Shown piece by piece: positions 1 to 6,689 of a DNA stretch of 8,939 nt. Position 1 is the first letter of the stretch; each line of letters begins with the position of its first letter. The notes under the pieces are model-generated. The model did no database searches. It was not told the DNA's origin and saw only the letters and a list, made by a program, of their open reading frames with translations. Origin of the DNA: JBHEPS01 sp046261635 (lineage in GTDB: Bacteria; Acidobacteriota; Thermoanaerobaculia; Gp7-AA8). The DNA lies in assembly GCA_046261635.1 (NCBI GenBank), contig JBHEOL010000260.1:1-8939 (forward strand), in the 5' to 3' direction. The position numbers and the translations under genes are program-made.

Positions 1-14
1 ACGCAGAGGTTCCC

Positions 15-548
15 CTAGGGGATCCGCGAAAGCTCCGCGTCGAACGTCTCGTCGCCGATGGTCGCGTAGAGATGACGGTCGTGCACCGAGATCGAGATCG
101 CCGTGCGCCGGTCGAGCCGCTCGCCGATGTTCCCCACGAGCCCGCGATCGAGAATGATGACCTCGAGATCCTCGCGCCGGTGGATCTTCTTCCCTTCGAG
201 CTGCGCGGCCATCAGCCGCGGATCGCGATGCGTGTAGACCGCGACACGGCCCGCCGCCTTGCTCGCGCGATGCAGGCGCTCGGCATCGGGAGCGCCGACC
301 TCGATCCACGCCGTGATCCGCCCGGTCAGATCGCGCACCATCACCGCGGGCTCGTCGCCCGCCGAGACTCCCTGGGTCAGCTCGATCCCCTCCGTGTATT
401 CGAGACAGTACGCGAGAAGACGCGCGACCATGTACTCGACTGCTTCCGAGGGGTGCTTCGCGAGCTTCAGCTCCAGCGTTTCGTATACGTGACGATCGAC
501 GTCGGACAGGTCGACTGTGATGTTGTAGATGGTCGCGGACAAAGCCAC
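15..548 (-). CDS. yaeQ: YaeQ family protein
   Basis: The 177-residue product resembles the YaeQ family, which is about 180 residues in Escherichia coli. The family has a variant of the PD-(D/E)XK nuclease-like fold, and its biochemical role is not settled. Visible matches, counting from the chosen start, are the opening VALSATIY (E. coli begins MALKATIY), KHPSE at 31-35, GVSAGDEP at about 60-67 and WIEVGAPD at 81-88, followed by a basic stretch (RLHRASKAAGR). The start is placed at GTG 548 because family similarity begins exactly there. The frame stays open to an ATG at 584, but those 12 extra codons run into the neighbouring palindromic repeat and match nothing in the family. Neither start has a clear Shine-Dalgarno site: the nearest GGAG lies about 19 bases before the GTG. 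The stop codon sits in a perfect 12-base palindrome (11-22). It is divergent from the redoxin gene. Family call firm; exact start less so. Confidence 0.85.
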   Translation of the reverse strand: MALSATIYNITVDLSDVDRHVYETLELKLAKHPSEAVEYMVARLLAYCLEYTEGIELTQGVSAGDEPAVMVRDLTGRITAWIEVGAPDAERLHRASKAAGRVAVYTHRDPRLMAAQLEGKKIHRREDLEVIILDRGLVGNIGERLDRRTAISISVHDRHLYATIGDETFDAELSRIP

Positions 549-578
549 GCCGGACAGGGTGTCACGACTCCGCCACCC

Positions 579-797
579 TGTCATCCCGAGCGTAGCAACG
601 GATCAGGGGGGGTGGGAGATCCGTGAACGCAAGAACCCTGTCGGCGGGAAGAAGTGAATTCGCCGTGCCCGCGGAGAGGGGAAGCCCTTCACCCGATCGA
701 CTCGTCATGTCGTACCCACGAACAAATTCACATCTCCCGCCGACAGATTCCCGCGTTCGCGGTTTCCCCCCTGATCCCCGCTACGCTCGGGATGACA
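579..797. repeat. Long imperfect inverted repeat (REP/MITE-like intergenic element)
   Basis: The left arm (579 to about 660) and right arm (about 721-797) are near reverse complements over roughly 75 bases, with a spacer of about 60 bases. The outer 17 bases match perfectly: TGTCATCCCGAGCGTAG at 579-595 and its complement at 781-797. Further in, GGATCAGGGGGG (from 600) pairs with CCCCCCTGATCC (765-776), and CTGTCGGCGGGA (from 638) pairs with the complementary block ending at about 746. The left arm carries about 8 extra bases and a few mismatches. The element takes up 219 of the 293 bases between two divergent genes, so any promoter for the redoxin gene must lie in it or in the 44 bases after it. 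There is no coding capacity and no transposase. Similar TCATCCCGAGCG-type palindromes are dispersed in several high-GC phyla, from memory; copy number here is unknown. Confidence 0.85.
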
Positions 798-841
798 TAA
801 ATTCGGGTCGATCCGCGGTTCTTAACTCCCCGGAGGCACCA

Positions 842-1465
842 ATGAAGCTATTCGCAGCCGCTCTTGCAGTCGCCGCACTCGCTCTTCCGGCAGCAGGCGG
901 AGAGTTCAACACGATCGTCGACATCGGCGCCCCGATGCCCGCGTTCTCCAATCTTCCCTCCACCGATGGCAGCACGCTCTCTTCGAAGGATCTGACCGAA
1001 GACGTCGTCATCCTCGTTTTCCTGGCAAACCACTGCCCGTGGGTTCAGGGGATGGACGGCGATCTCGTCCGCTTCGTCGACGAAATGGAGGGGAAGAGCG
1101 TGCGGGTCGTCGGCGTCTCGGTGAATCACCGAGAGGACGATCGGTTGCCGGCGATGAAGAAGCACGCGAAGAAGAACGGCTACCAGTTCTCCTACGTGTT
1201 CGACGAGAGCCAGAATCTCGGCCGCGCCCTCGGTGCCACGCGCACCCCGGAGTACTTCGTGTTCGACGAGGGCCGGAAGCTCGTCTACATGGGCGCGATC
1301 CACAACTCTCCTGCGCGCCGCGGCAATGACGGCGAGATTCATTACACGCGCGGCGAGCCGAGCGAGTTTCACCTTCGCGATGCCGTCCGCCAGGTTCTGG
1401 CGGGACAGCCCGTCAGTGTCCCCGAAACGCGCGCCCACGGCTGTTCAGTCGAATACGCGAAGTGA
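842..1465 (+). CDS. Exported peroxiredoxin-like thioredoxin-fold protein (redoxin)
   Basis: The product is 207 residues. An N-terminal signal peptide (residues 1 to about 20, MKLFAAALAVAALALPAAGG) suggests export. A redoxin / AhpC-TSA type thioredoxin fold follows: GAPMPAFSNLPSTDG near 29-43, the strand VVILVFLANHCPWV at 55-68 with the only cysteine of the core (C65), and a cis-proline segment TRTPEYFVFD at 133-142. A second cysteine lies at the extreme C-terminus (C201, HGCSVEYAK). This pairing of NHCP and a C-terminal GC motif is typical of the peroxiredoxin-like thioredoxin family and suggests a disulfide between C65 and C201. The usual peroxiredoxin Thr three residues before the Cys is absent, so peroxidase activity is not assured. 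The start is ATG 842 with GGAGG at 832-836; the frame is open upstream to 623, but that part is repeat sequence. It lies 7 bases upstream of the next gene, so the two are probably co-translated. Substrate unknown. Confidence 0.85.
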   Translation: MKLFAAALAVAALALPAAGGEFNTIVDIGAPMPAFSNLPSTDGSTLSSKDLTEDVVILVFLANHCPWVQGMDGDLVRFVDEMEGKSVRVVGVSVNHREDDRLPAMKKHAKKNGYQFSYVFDESQNLGRALGATRTPEYFVFDEGRKLVYMGAIHNSPARRGNDGEIHYTRGEPSEFHLRDAVRQVLAGQPVSVPETRAHGCSVEYAK

Positions 1466-1472
1466 GGTGGGG

Positions 1473-2219
1473 ATGAAAGGCGCACTCCTCACGGGCCTGC
1501 TCATCATCGCCGGTCTCGCCAGATGTTCCGGCGAGACCAGTGCGGAACCTCCAGCGGCCCAGGCGAGCCCGGCCCCCGTCTCCGTACCGGGCTATGAGCC
1601 CGTTGCCATGACCCGGGACTGGGAGGCCGAGCCGCAGCTGGTGACCGTTACCCACGATCAGTGGCGGCGCGAGCTGGAAGCGATGCATGGACGGGTGGTC
1701 GTGGTGGACAACTGGGCGACCTGGTGCAAGCCGTGTATCGAGCGTTTTCCCGCGATGCTCGAGCTCGAGAAGAAGTGGGGCCCCCACGGAGTCATGTTCG
1801 TCACGCTCTCGCTCGACGACCGGGACGATCCCGACTCGATCGAACAGGTCCGCGGATTTCTCCTCGAGCAGGATGCGAGGATCCCGAACTACCTGATGGA
1901 CGAGATCATCCCAGACGCCTTCGACCAGCTCGGGCTGCTGGGAATCCCGGCGGTGTTCATTTACGACGAGAGCGGCACCATGGCTCACCGGTTGACGGGA
2001 GACGACCCGAACCGGCAATTCACCGAGGCGGACGTGGATGAGGCGATCCACGCACTCGTCGGGGGCCAGAGCACAACCGAGAGTGCTGAGGTCGGCACGG
2101 GTTTCGAAGGGCCTCGTTCCGGCGTTCGCGTGAGCGCAGAAACAAATCGTCGCAGCGCGCTGCGTCCATCCCGTACGAAATGGAGATCAGTCGATGCCGG
2201 AGAAACTCGAGTTCCGTGA
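1473..2219 (+). CDS. TlpA/ResA-like thioredoxin, membrane-anchored or exported
   Basis: The product is 248 residues. Residues 1-17 form a hydrophobic export signal followed by C18 (GLARC). This could be a lipoprotein site, but Arg before the Cys is atypical of a lipobox. A Pro/Ala-rich linker (24-40) leads into the thioredoxin fold: the strand RVVVVDNWATWCKPC at 74-88 with redox cysteines C85 and C88, and the cis-proline loop GIPAVFIYD at 157-165 (P159). The WCxxC site and export signal fit TlpA/ResA-type disulfide reductases, which work outside the cytoplasmic membrane on cytochrome or envelope proteins; the partner is unknown. The start ATG 1473 follows a GAGGTGGGG site by a few bases. The recognisable domain ends near residue 200. 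The last 48 residues look unlike folded thioredoxin sequence, carry the malate synthase ribosome-binding site, and overlap that gene by 26 bases. A lost stop codon could explain this tail. Confidence 0.85.
   Translation: MKGALLTGLLIIAGLARCSGETSAEPPAAQASPAPVSVPGYEPVAMTRDWEAEPQLVTVTHDQWRRELEAMHGRVVVVDNWATWCKPCIERFPAMLELEKKWGPHGVMFVTLSLDDRDDPDSIEQVRGFLLEQDARIPNYLMDEIIPDAFDQLGLLGIPAVFIYDESGTMAHRLTGDDPNRQFTEADVDEAIHALVGGQSTTESAEVGTGFEGPRSGVRVSAETNRRSALRPSRTKWRSVDAGETRVP
2151..2164. promoter_or_regulatory. Perfect 14-base palindrome upstream of malate synthase
   Basis: CGCAGCGCGCTGCG is its own reverse complement. It lies 29 bases before the malate synthase ATG and inside the non-conserved tail of the preceding thioredoxin gene. 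It could be an operator for a dimeric regulator, a short mRNA hairpin near the ribosome-binding site (GGAG at 2182-2185), or chance in GC-rich DNA. No regulator is encoded nearby to support the first option. Confidence 0.3.
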
Positions 2220-4071
2220 CGGCCTGCGGGGAGATTGGCCGGACCTGATCACGCCGGAGGTGATCGAGGCGCTCGAGGCTCTGGCGCCCCTCAACCGCGA
2301 GCGGCGGCGTTTGATGGAAGAGCGGATCGCCCGGCGACAGAGGCGTGCCCGCGGGCGCGAGCGGATCGAGTTTCTCGATCCTGAATCGACCATCGGGGGC
2401 ACTTCGATTCTCGTGAAGGAAGCGAGGGAAGGAAACTTCGACGGAAGCGAGATTCCGCCGGATCTGCAGCGGCAGTGGATCCAGGGAACCGGCCCGGCTG
2501 CCCGGCCGCGCGCATCCACCGAGGAAGGGCTGCGCAATGTTGCGTACGCACTTCTTTCGGGAGCCGACGGCTGGATGTTCGACGGAGAGGACGCCCTCGG
2601 CGAGATCGACACGATGTCGCTGGACAACCAGCGGAATCTGAAGCTCGCGATCGCGCGCGATCCGGCATTCATGAAGGTCGCGGAGAAGGTCGCCGGCGAG
2701 ATGAACGAGTGGGCGCGCGGCTTTTTCGGGCACACGATCATCGATGACTGGCGCACCCAGCTCGAGTTCACCACCAGGATCTTCCGCGCGCGAGGATTTC
2801 ACCTCGACGATCGCCACGTGAGGGAAGCGGACGGCACCGGGTTCTCGGCGTCAATCGTCGATCTCGTTCTGTACGTGGCCGGCAATCATCAGAAGTTTCG
2901 CGAGCAGGGATCGTCGATCGTCCTCTATCTGCCGAAGATCCAGACGGCGGAAGAGGCCGCCCTCTGGAACACCATGCTGCTCACCCTCGAGCAGCACCTT
3001 GGGCTCGAGAGCGGATCGATCAAGGTCTACGTGCTCGTCGAGCAGATCGAGGCATCCTTTCAGCTGATGGAGGTCCGGGCCGCGCTCGGCACTCACTTCG
3101 TCGGGTTCAACACGGGACGCTGGGACTACATCAACAGCGTCGCCGACGCCATGTGGTGGGACGAGGAGTTCATCAACCCGAATATCGACTCGATCACGAT
3201 GACGTACGGTTACATGCGGAATTACGAGGACCGTGTGAGGCGGGCCGTCAACACGCCCGATCGCAACGGCCGGTTCGCGCTCTGGCAGGGAGGGATGGAG
3301 CCCAACATCCCCGTCGGGTCGAAAGAGGGTGTCGAGGCCGGAATGAAGAAGGCCGTCGGCGGCGGGGAGCGCGAGAAACGGGAAGGGGCCAGCGGAAAGT
3401 GGGTCGCTCACTGGAAGATGGTCCACATCGTCCGGCCGGTGTGGGAAGAAGAGGGGGCCGACAATCAGGCGGGACGCCGCTTTCCGCCTCTCACGTACAC
3501 GGGAGAGGACGCGGCCGGCCTGATGCTGCTCGAGCCCGCCCCGCGCTCGATTCGCGGCGCCCGGGATCTGCTCAGCGTGGCGCTTCAGTACGGAAATGCC
3601 TTCCTGCAGGGGTTCCAGGCGGCGGCGCTCAAGCCGGCTGATTTCTTCGGCAACGACGACGTTCTCTATCTCATGGAGGATATGGCGACGGGCGAGATCC
3701 GCGTGAGCATCCTCTGGGAGTGGCTGCACAAGAAGGCGCGGCTCACGGCCGACGATCCCGAGACGCGAGTCCACGAGGGGGAGGTGTTCACCCGCGACCT
3801 GTTCGAGCGGCTGCTGGAGGAAGAGTTCGCGAAGCTTCTCGCCGCCCGGAACCGCGACGTTCACGATGACTCGAAGGCGACGACGCTTCCGATCGCCCGC
3901 GCGATCGTGGAGACCTGCGTAGCCGAATCCCTCAAGATCCCCTGGTATATCGATCTGCTCAATCTCAATCTGAACAACCACGATCTCGACGTCGCGAGGC
4001 AGCGGATCCGGCGCTACCTCGAAGCGTTCGAGAAGGATGGACGAAGGATCACTGAGAACCTGGATTTCTGA
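2194..4071 (+). CDS. aceB: Malate synthase (malate synthase A type)
   Basis: Condenses glyoxylate with acetyl-CoA to give malate, the second step of the glyoxylate bypass, in the cytoplasm. The 625-residue product carries the family landmarks in order: RARGFHLDDRH at 198-208 (substrate-binding Arg region), E283 in VLVEQIEASFQLMEV (Mg ligand), the signature GFNTGRWDYI at 304-313 with D311 (Mg ligand), GGMEPNIP at 366-373, SGKWVAHW at 400-407, and YLMEDMATGEI at 492-502 with D496 as the likely catalytic base. The E283-D311 spacing of 28 equals the E250-D278 spacing I recall for E. coli malate synthase A. It is longer than the roughly 530-residue E. coli enzyme, with a longer N-terminus, a charged stretch at 390-400 and extra sequence before the catalytic Asp. 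The start ATG 2194 follows GGAG (2182-2185) by 8 bases and overlaps the upstream gene, suggesting translational coupling. Divergent but apparently intact. Confidence 0.92.
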   Translation: MPEKLEFRDGLRGDWPDLITPEVIEALEALAPLNRERRRLMEERIARRQRRARGRERIEFLDPESTIGGTSILVKEAREGNFDGSEIPPDLQRQWIQGTGPAARPRASTEEGLRNVAYALLSGADGWMFDGEDALGEIDTMSLDNQRNLKLAIARDPAFMKVAEKVAGEMNEWARGFFGHTIIDDWRTQLEFTTRIFRARGFHLDDRHVREADGTGFSASIVDLVLYVAGNHQKFREQGSSIVLYLPKIQTAEEAALWNTMLLTLEQHLGLESGSIKVYVLVEQIEASFQLMEVRAALGTHFVGFNTGRWDYINSVADAMWWDEEFINPNIDSITMTYGYMRNYEDRVRRAVNTPDRNGRFALWQGGMEPNIPVGSKEGVEAGMKKAVGGGEREKREGASGKWVAHWKMVHIVRPVWEEEGADNQAGRRFPPLTYTGEDAAGLMLLEPAPRSIRGARDLLSVALQYGNAFLQGFQAAALKPADFFGNDDVLYLMEDMATGEIRVSILWEWLHKKARLTADDPETRVHEGEVFTRDLFERLLEEEFAKLLAARNRDVHDDSKATTLPIARAIVETCVAESLKIPWYIDLLNLNLNNHDLDVARQRIRRYLEAFEKDGRRITENLDF

Positions 4072-4083
4072 AGGAACGGGGAA

Positions 4084-4127
4084 GGAAAGCAGCGGTCGCG
4101 CCGCGCGATGCCTCACGCGGCGTTTCC
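4084..4127 (+). other. Stem-loop in the malate synthase-isocitrate lyase gap
   Basis: CGCCGCG (4099-4105) and CGCGGCG (4116-4122) form a perfect 7-base-pair stem with a 10-base loop. It can be extended by GGAAA (4084-4088) with TTTCC (4123-4127) across a one-sided bulge. No T-run follows, so a strong intrinsic terminator is unlikely. In a 95-base gap inside a probable operon it could act as a partial terminator, an RNA processing site or a 3'-end stabiliser. The rest of the gap holds only the downstream ribosome-binding site (GGGAG, 4151-4155). Confidence 0.35.
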
Positions 4128-4166
4128 GGTCCCCGGGCCGGCCGAGGTAAGGGAGATGTCTGACGC

Positions 4167-6422
4167 ATGAAACCGATGGAAGACGAAGTCGCGCAAACAC
4201 GGAAATGGTTCGACAGCCGGCGGTTCGAAGGGATCCGGAGGCTGTACAGCGCGCGCCAGGTGGTCGAGCAGCGCGGGACCATCGCGAACGACTACACGGT
4301 GGCGCGTGAAGCGGCGGCGGCGTTCTACGACCGCCTTCGCGAGTTGTTCGCCGAGAGGAAGAGCGTGACGACCTTCGGCCCCTATTCGCCGGGCCAGGCG
4401 GTCGCGATGAAGCGCCTGGGCATCGAGGGGATCTACGTCGGCGGTTGGGCGACTTCGGCCAAGGGGTCGACCAGCGAGGATCCCGGCCCCGACCTGGCGA
4501 GCTATCCCCTGAGTCAGGTCCCCGACGAGGCCGCGGTCATCGTCCGGGCCCTGCTCACCGCCGATCGGAACCAGCGATTCCTCCGCGCGAAGATGACGCC
4601 CGATCAGCTGAAGTCGTCGCCCGAGTACGACTTCCGCCCCTTCATCATCGCCGATGCCGATACGGGGCACGGTGGCGATCCCCACGTTCGGAACCTCGTG
4701 CGGCGCTTTGTCGAGGCGGGAGTCTGCGGCTACCACATCGAGGACCAGCGGCCCGGAACGAAGAAATGCGGGCATCAGGGAGGCAAGGTCCTGGTCGCTT
4801 CCGACGAGCAGATCAAGAGGCTCAACGCGGCGCGCTTCCAGCTCGACATCATGAACGTCGGCGGGATCATCGTGGCCCGCACCGACGCCGAGGCGGCCAC
4901 CCTGCTCGACGGAAGCGGCGACGAGCGGGACCATCCCTTCATTCTCGGGGCGACTTCGCTCGATCTTCCCTCCTACAAGCTTGCCTACCTCTCACTCCTC
5001 CGGAGCTTTTACGTGGCGGGGGTCGAGGAATTGAACGGCCATCTTCTTTACGCGATCTCGGACGAGGAGTACGGGAGCGCGGACGAATGGCTCGAGAAGG
5101 TAGGGGTGACGGCGTCGGTGAAGGAAGGCGTCGCACGGCTCGGAAAGGGAGACGGAAGCGTCGATGAAGTCTTCGGTCGTGCCGAGGCGATCCTGGTCGA
5201 CGCCTGGGAGACGGCGGCTGGTCTCGAGACGTTCGGCCAGGCGGTCGCGGAGGTCATCGCCTTCGAGTCGAGTGAAGGAGAGGAGCTCGACATGACGGCC
5301 GAGGCGTGGCTCGAGTTCGCGAAGAGCGCATCGCTGAGCGCGGCGCGGGACCGGGCGCGCTCGCTCGGAATCAACATCACGTGGGACGCGGACCACGCGC
5401 GAACTCCCGAGGGGTATTACCAGATCCGGGGCGGGATCCCCTTCGCGATCGCGAAGTCGCTCGCGGCCGCGCCGTTCGCCGACATTCTCTGGATGGAGAC
5501 CAAGACCGCCGACCTGGCCGACGCGAAGCAGTTCGCCGATGCGATCCACGCGCAGTTTCCCGAGAAGATGATGGCCTACAACCTCTCGCCCTCGTTCAAC
5601 TGGGACTCGACCGGCATGAGCGACGACGAGATGCGGCACTTCCCCGAAGAGCTCGGAAGGATGGGATTCGTCTTCAACTTCATCACCTACGGCGGCCATC
5701 AGATCGACGGCGTGGCGGCCGAAGAGTTCGCGACGGCTCTCAAGCAGGACGGGATGCTCGCGCTCGCGCGTCTGCAGCGGAAGATCCGGCTCGTGGAGTC
5801 GCCCTACAGGACGCCGCAAACGCTCGTCGGCGGTCCGCGTCTGGACTCCGCGTTGCTCGCTTCGTCCGGCCGGACGGCGACGACGAAGGCGATGGGGAAG
5901 GGCTCGACCCAGCACCAGCACCTGGTTCAGACGGAGGTTCCGAAGAAGCTGCTCGAGGAGTGGCTGACGATGTGGCGCGAGCATTATCAGATCACGGCGC
6001 CGCTCCGCGTGGAGCTGAAGCCGCACCGCGCAGGGTCGGAGCTGCTCGAGCTCCGGCTCGTCGACGGGAAGGGGGAGAACCACGCCAACGTGGTGTTCGC
6101 CTCGATCCACGACCGGCGAGGGCGGAGCATTCTGTCGGTGCGCGACCAGAACACGTTCGACGAGGCGCTCAGGAAGAAGCGCCTGATGACGCTGATTCAT
6201 CTCTGGCTGGTCCACCGGTACAAGGCGGTCTCGGTCCATTACGTCACCCCGACCGACGACAACCAGTACCAGACCGAGAAGATGAAGGCGCACGGGATCT
6301 TCAGCGAGGTCAACACCGAAGTGGGGCAGATCATCGTGGCGAACGTGAACGGGCCGCGGATCGCGGAGTTGCTCGAGAGCGATCGCGAAAAGCTGGGACG
6401 GTTGATCCGGAAGGAAGGATAG
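4167..6422 (+). CDS. aceA: Isocitrate lyase, long form (ICL2-like, with C-terminal extra domain)
   Basis: Cleaves isocitrate to glyoxylate and succinate, the first step of the glyoxylate bypass, in the cytoplasm. The 751-residue product has the catalytic signature KKCGHQGGK at 199-207 (C201), the Mg-binding segment IIADADTGHGGD at 160-171, IEDQRPG at 191-197, and the NLSPSFNWD substrate loop at 472-480. Ordinary bacterial enzymes are about 430 residues. Here an insert of roughly 100 residues (about 280-375) sits in the barrel and an extra domain of roughly 150 residues follows residue 600. This matches the architecture and length of M. tuberculosis ICL2 (about 766 residues). In that enzyme the C-terminal domain binds acetyl-CoA and activates catalysis; the same is inferred here. 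GSTQHQH at 579-585 also fits that branch. ATG 4167 follows GGGAG by 11 bases; ATG 4176 is an alternative. It lies 95 bases after malate synthase, same strand, so probably co-transcribed. Confidence 0.93.
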   Translation: MKPMEDEVAQTRKWFDSRRFEGIRRLYSARQVVEQRGTIANDYTVAREAAAAFYDRLRELFAERKSVTTFGPYSPGQAVAMKRLGIEGIYVGGWATSAKGSTSEDPGPDLASYPLSQVPDEAAVIVRALLTADRNQRFLRAKMTPDQLKSSPEYDFRPFIIADADTGHGGDPHVRNLVRRFVEAGVCGYHIEDQRPGTKKCGHQGGKVLVASDEQIKRLNAARFQLDIMNVGGIIVARTDAEAATLLDGSGDERDHPFILGATSLDLPSYKLAYLSLLRSFYVAGVEELNGHLLYAISDEEYGSADEWLEKVGVTASVKEGVARLGKGDGSVDEVFGRAEAILVDAWETAAGLETFGQAVAEVIAFESSEGEELDMTAEAWLEFAKSASLSAARDRARSLGINITWDADHARTPEGYYQIRGGIPFAIAKSLAAAPFADILWMETKTADLADAKQFADAIHAQFPEKMMAYNLSPSFNWDSTGMSDDEMRHFPEELGRMGFVFNFITYGGHQIDGVAAEEFATALKQDGMLALARLQRKIRLVESPYRTPQTLVGGPRLDSALLASSGRTATTKAMGKGSTQHQHLVQTEVPKKLLEEWLTMWREHYQITAPLRVELKPHRAGSELLELRLVDGKGENHANVVFASIHDRRGRSILSVRDQNTFDEALRKKRLMTLIHLWLVHRYKAVSVHYVTPTDDNQYQTEKMKAHGIFSEVNTEVGQIIVANVNGPRIAELLESDREKLGRLIRKEG

Positions 6423-6441
6423 GGGGGAGACGATAGGACGG

Positions 6442-6461
6442 ATAGGCCCCATGGGTCCTAT
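6442..6461 (+). terminator. Possible terminator hairpin after isocitrate lyase
   Basis: ATAGGCCC (6442-6449) can pair with GGGTCCTAT (6453-6461) as an 8-base-pair stem with one bulged T and a 3-base loop, 20 bases after the isocitrate lyase stop. No T-run follows, so termination would be weak or would depend on the larger downstream palindrome. The hairpin is itself made of two inverted 9-base repeat units. Confidence 0.3.
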
Positions 6462-6463
6462 TC

Positions 6464-6571
6464 AAGGCAGAAGTCAGAAGGCAGAAGGCAGAAGGCAGAA
6501 GTCAGAAGGCAGAAGGCAGAAGGCAGAAGGCAGAAGGCAGAAGGCAGAAGGCAGAAGTCAGAAGGCAGAAG
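6464..6571 (+). repeat. Heptamer tandem array, 15 units of AAGGCAG type
   Basis: Fifteen consecutive 7-base units run from 6464 to 6568, followed by a partial unit (AAG). Twelve units read AAGGCAG and three read AAGTCAG (units 2, 6 and 14); no other variation is present, which points to recent expansion. Seven is not a multiple of three, so 21 bases would be needed per peptide repeat (RRQKAEG), and copy changes would shift the frame. That argues against a coding role. No spacers separate the units, so this is not a CRISPR array. Confidence 0.95.
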
Positions 6572-6689
6572 TATGAGCAACTGCAACACCCGTGTCGGTC
6601 CGCTCTTCCCTTGTTCTTGTCTTTACTTCTGCCTTCTGCCTTCTGCCTTCTGACTTTTCGTCCTATTCGTCCTCCCACCCGTTCCGCCT

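Larger units (their letters stand above)
6431..6677. repeat. Compound palindromic element with 7-base and 9-base tandem units
   Basis: This element fills most of the 306-base gap between isocitrate lyase and the acyl-CoA synthetase gene. The outer edges carry 9-base units of the GAATAGGAC family: imperfect copies at 6431-6448, an inverted exact copy (GTCCTATTC) at 6455-6463, and GTCCTATTC again at 6660-6668. The inner part has a long 7-base tandem array (6464-6571), a unique spacer (6572-6625), and four complementary 7-base units (6626-6656). The right inner arm is an exact 31-base reverse complement of 6471-6501. The arrangement looks like a palindrome whose left arm expanded by replication slippage. 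Open frames through it are products of the repeat and are not believed to be genes. The remaining gap (6678-6728) holds a possible promoter and the next ribosome-binding site. Confidence 0.85.

Noticed and set aside
623..841. Upstream in-frame extension of the redoxin gene to ATG 623
   Set aside because: The extension is encoded by the palindromic repeat, whereas ATG 842 has a GGAGG site at the right distance and begins a normal signal peptide.
4156..4170. Four-codon minigene (ATG TCT GAC GCA TGA) overlapping the isocitrate lyase ATG
   Set aside because: The GGAG directly abuts its ATG, so initiation there is unlikely, and such a short frame is easily explained by chance.
2851..4200. Long antisense open frame of 449 codons opposite malate synthase
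   Set aside because: It mirrors a well-recognised gene; long open antisense frames are expected in GC-rich coding DNA, and its translation shows no family motif.
5306..6436. Alternative-frame open reading frame of 376 codons inside isocitrate lyase
   Set aside because: Its translation is an Arg/Ala/Gly/Asp-rich out-of-frame product, while the lyase frame carries conserved motifs throughout.
4992..6452. Long antisense open frame of 486 codons opposite isocitrate lyase
   Set aside because: Same reason: an Arg/Leu/Val-rich shadow translation with no recognisable domain, opposite a strongly matched enzyme.
6464..6571. Possible CRISPR array
   Set aside because: The units are 7 bases, contiguous and without spacers, and no cas genes are present.
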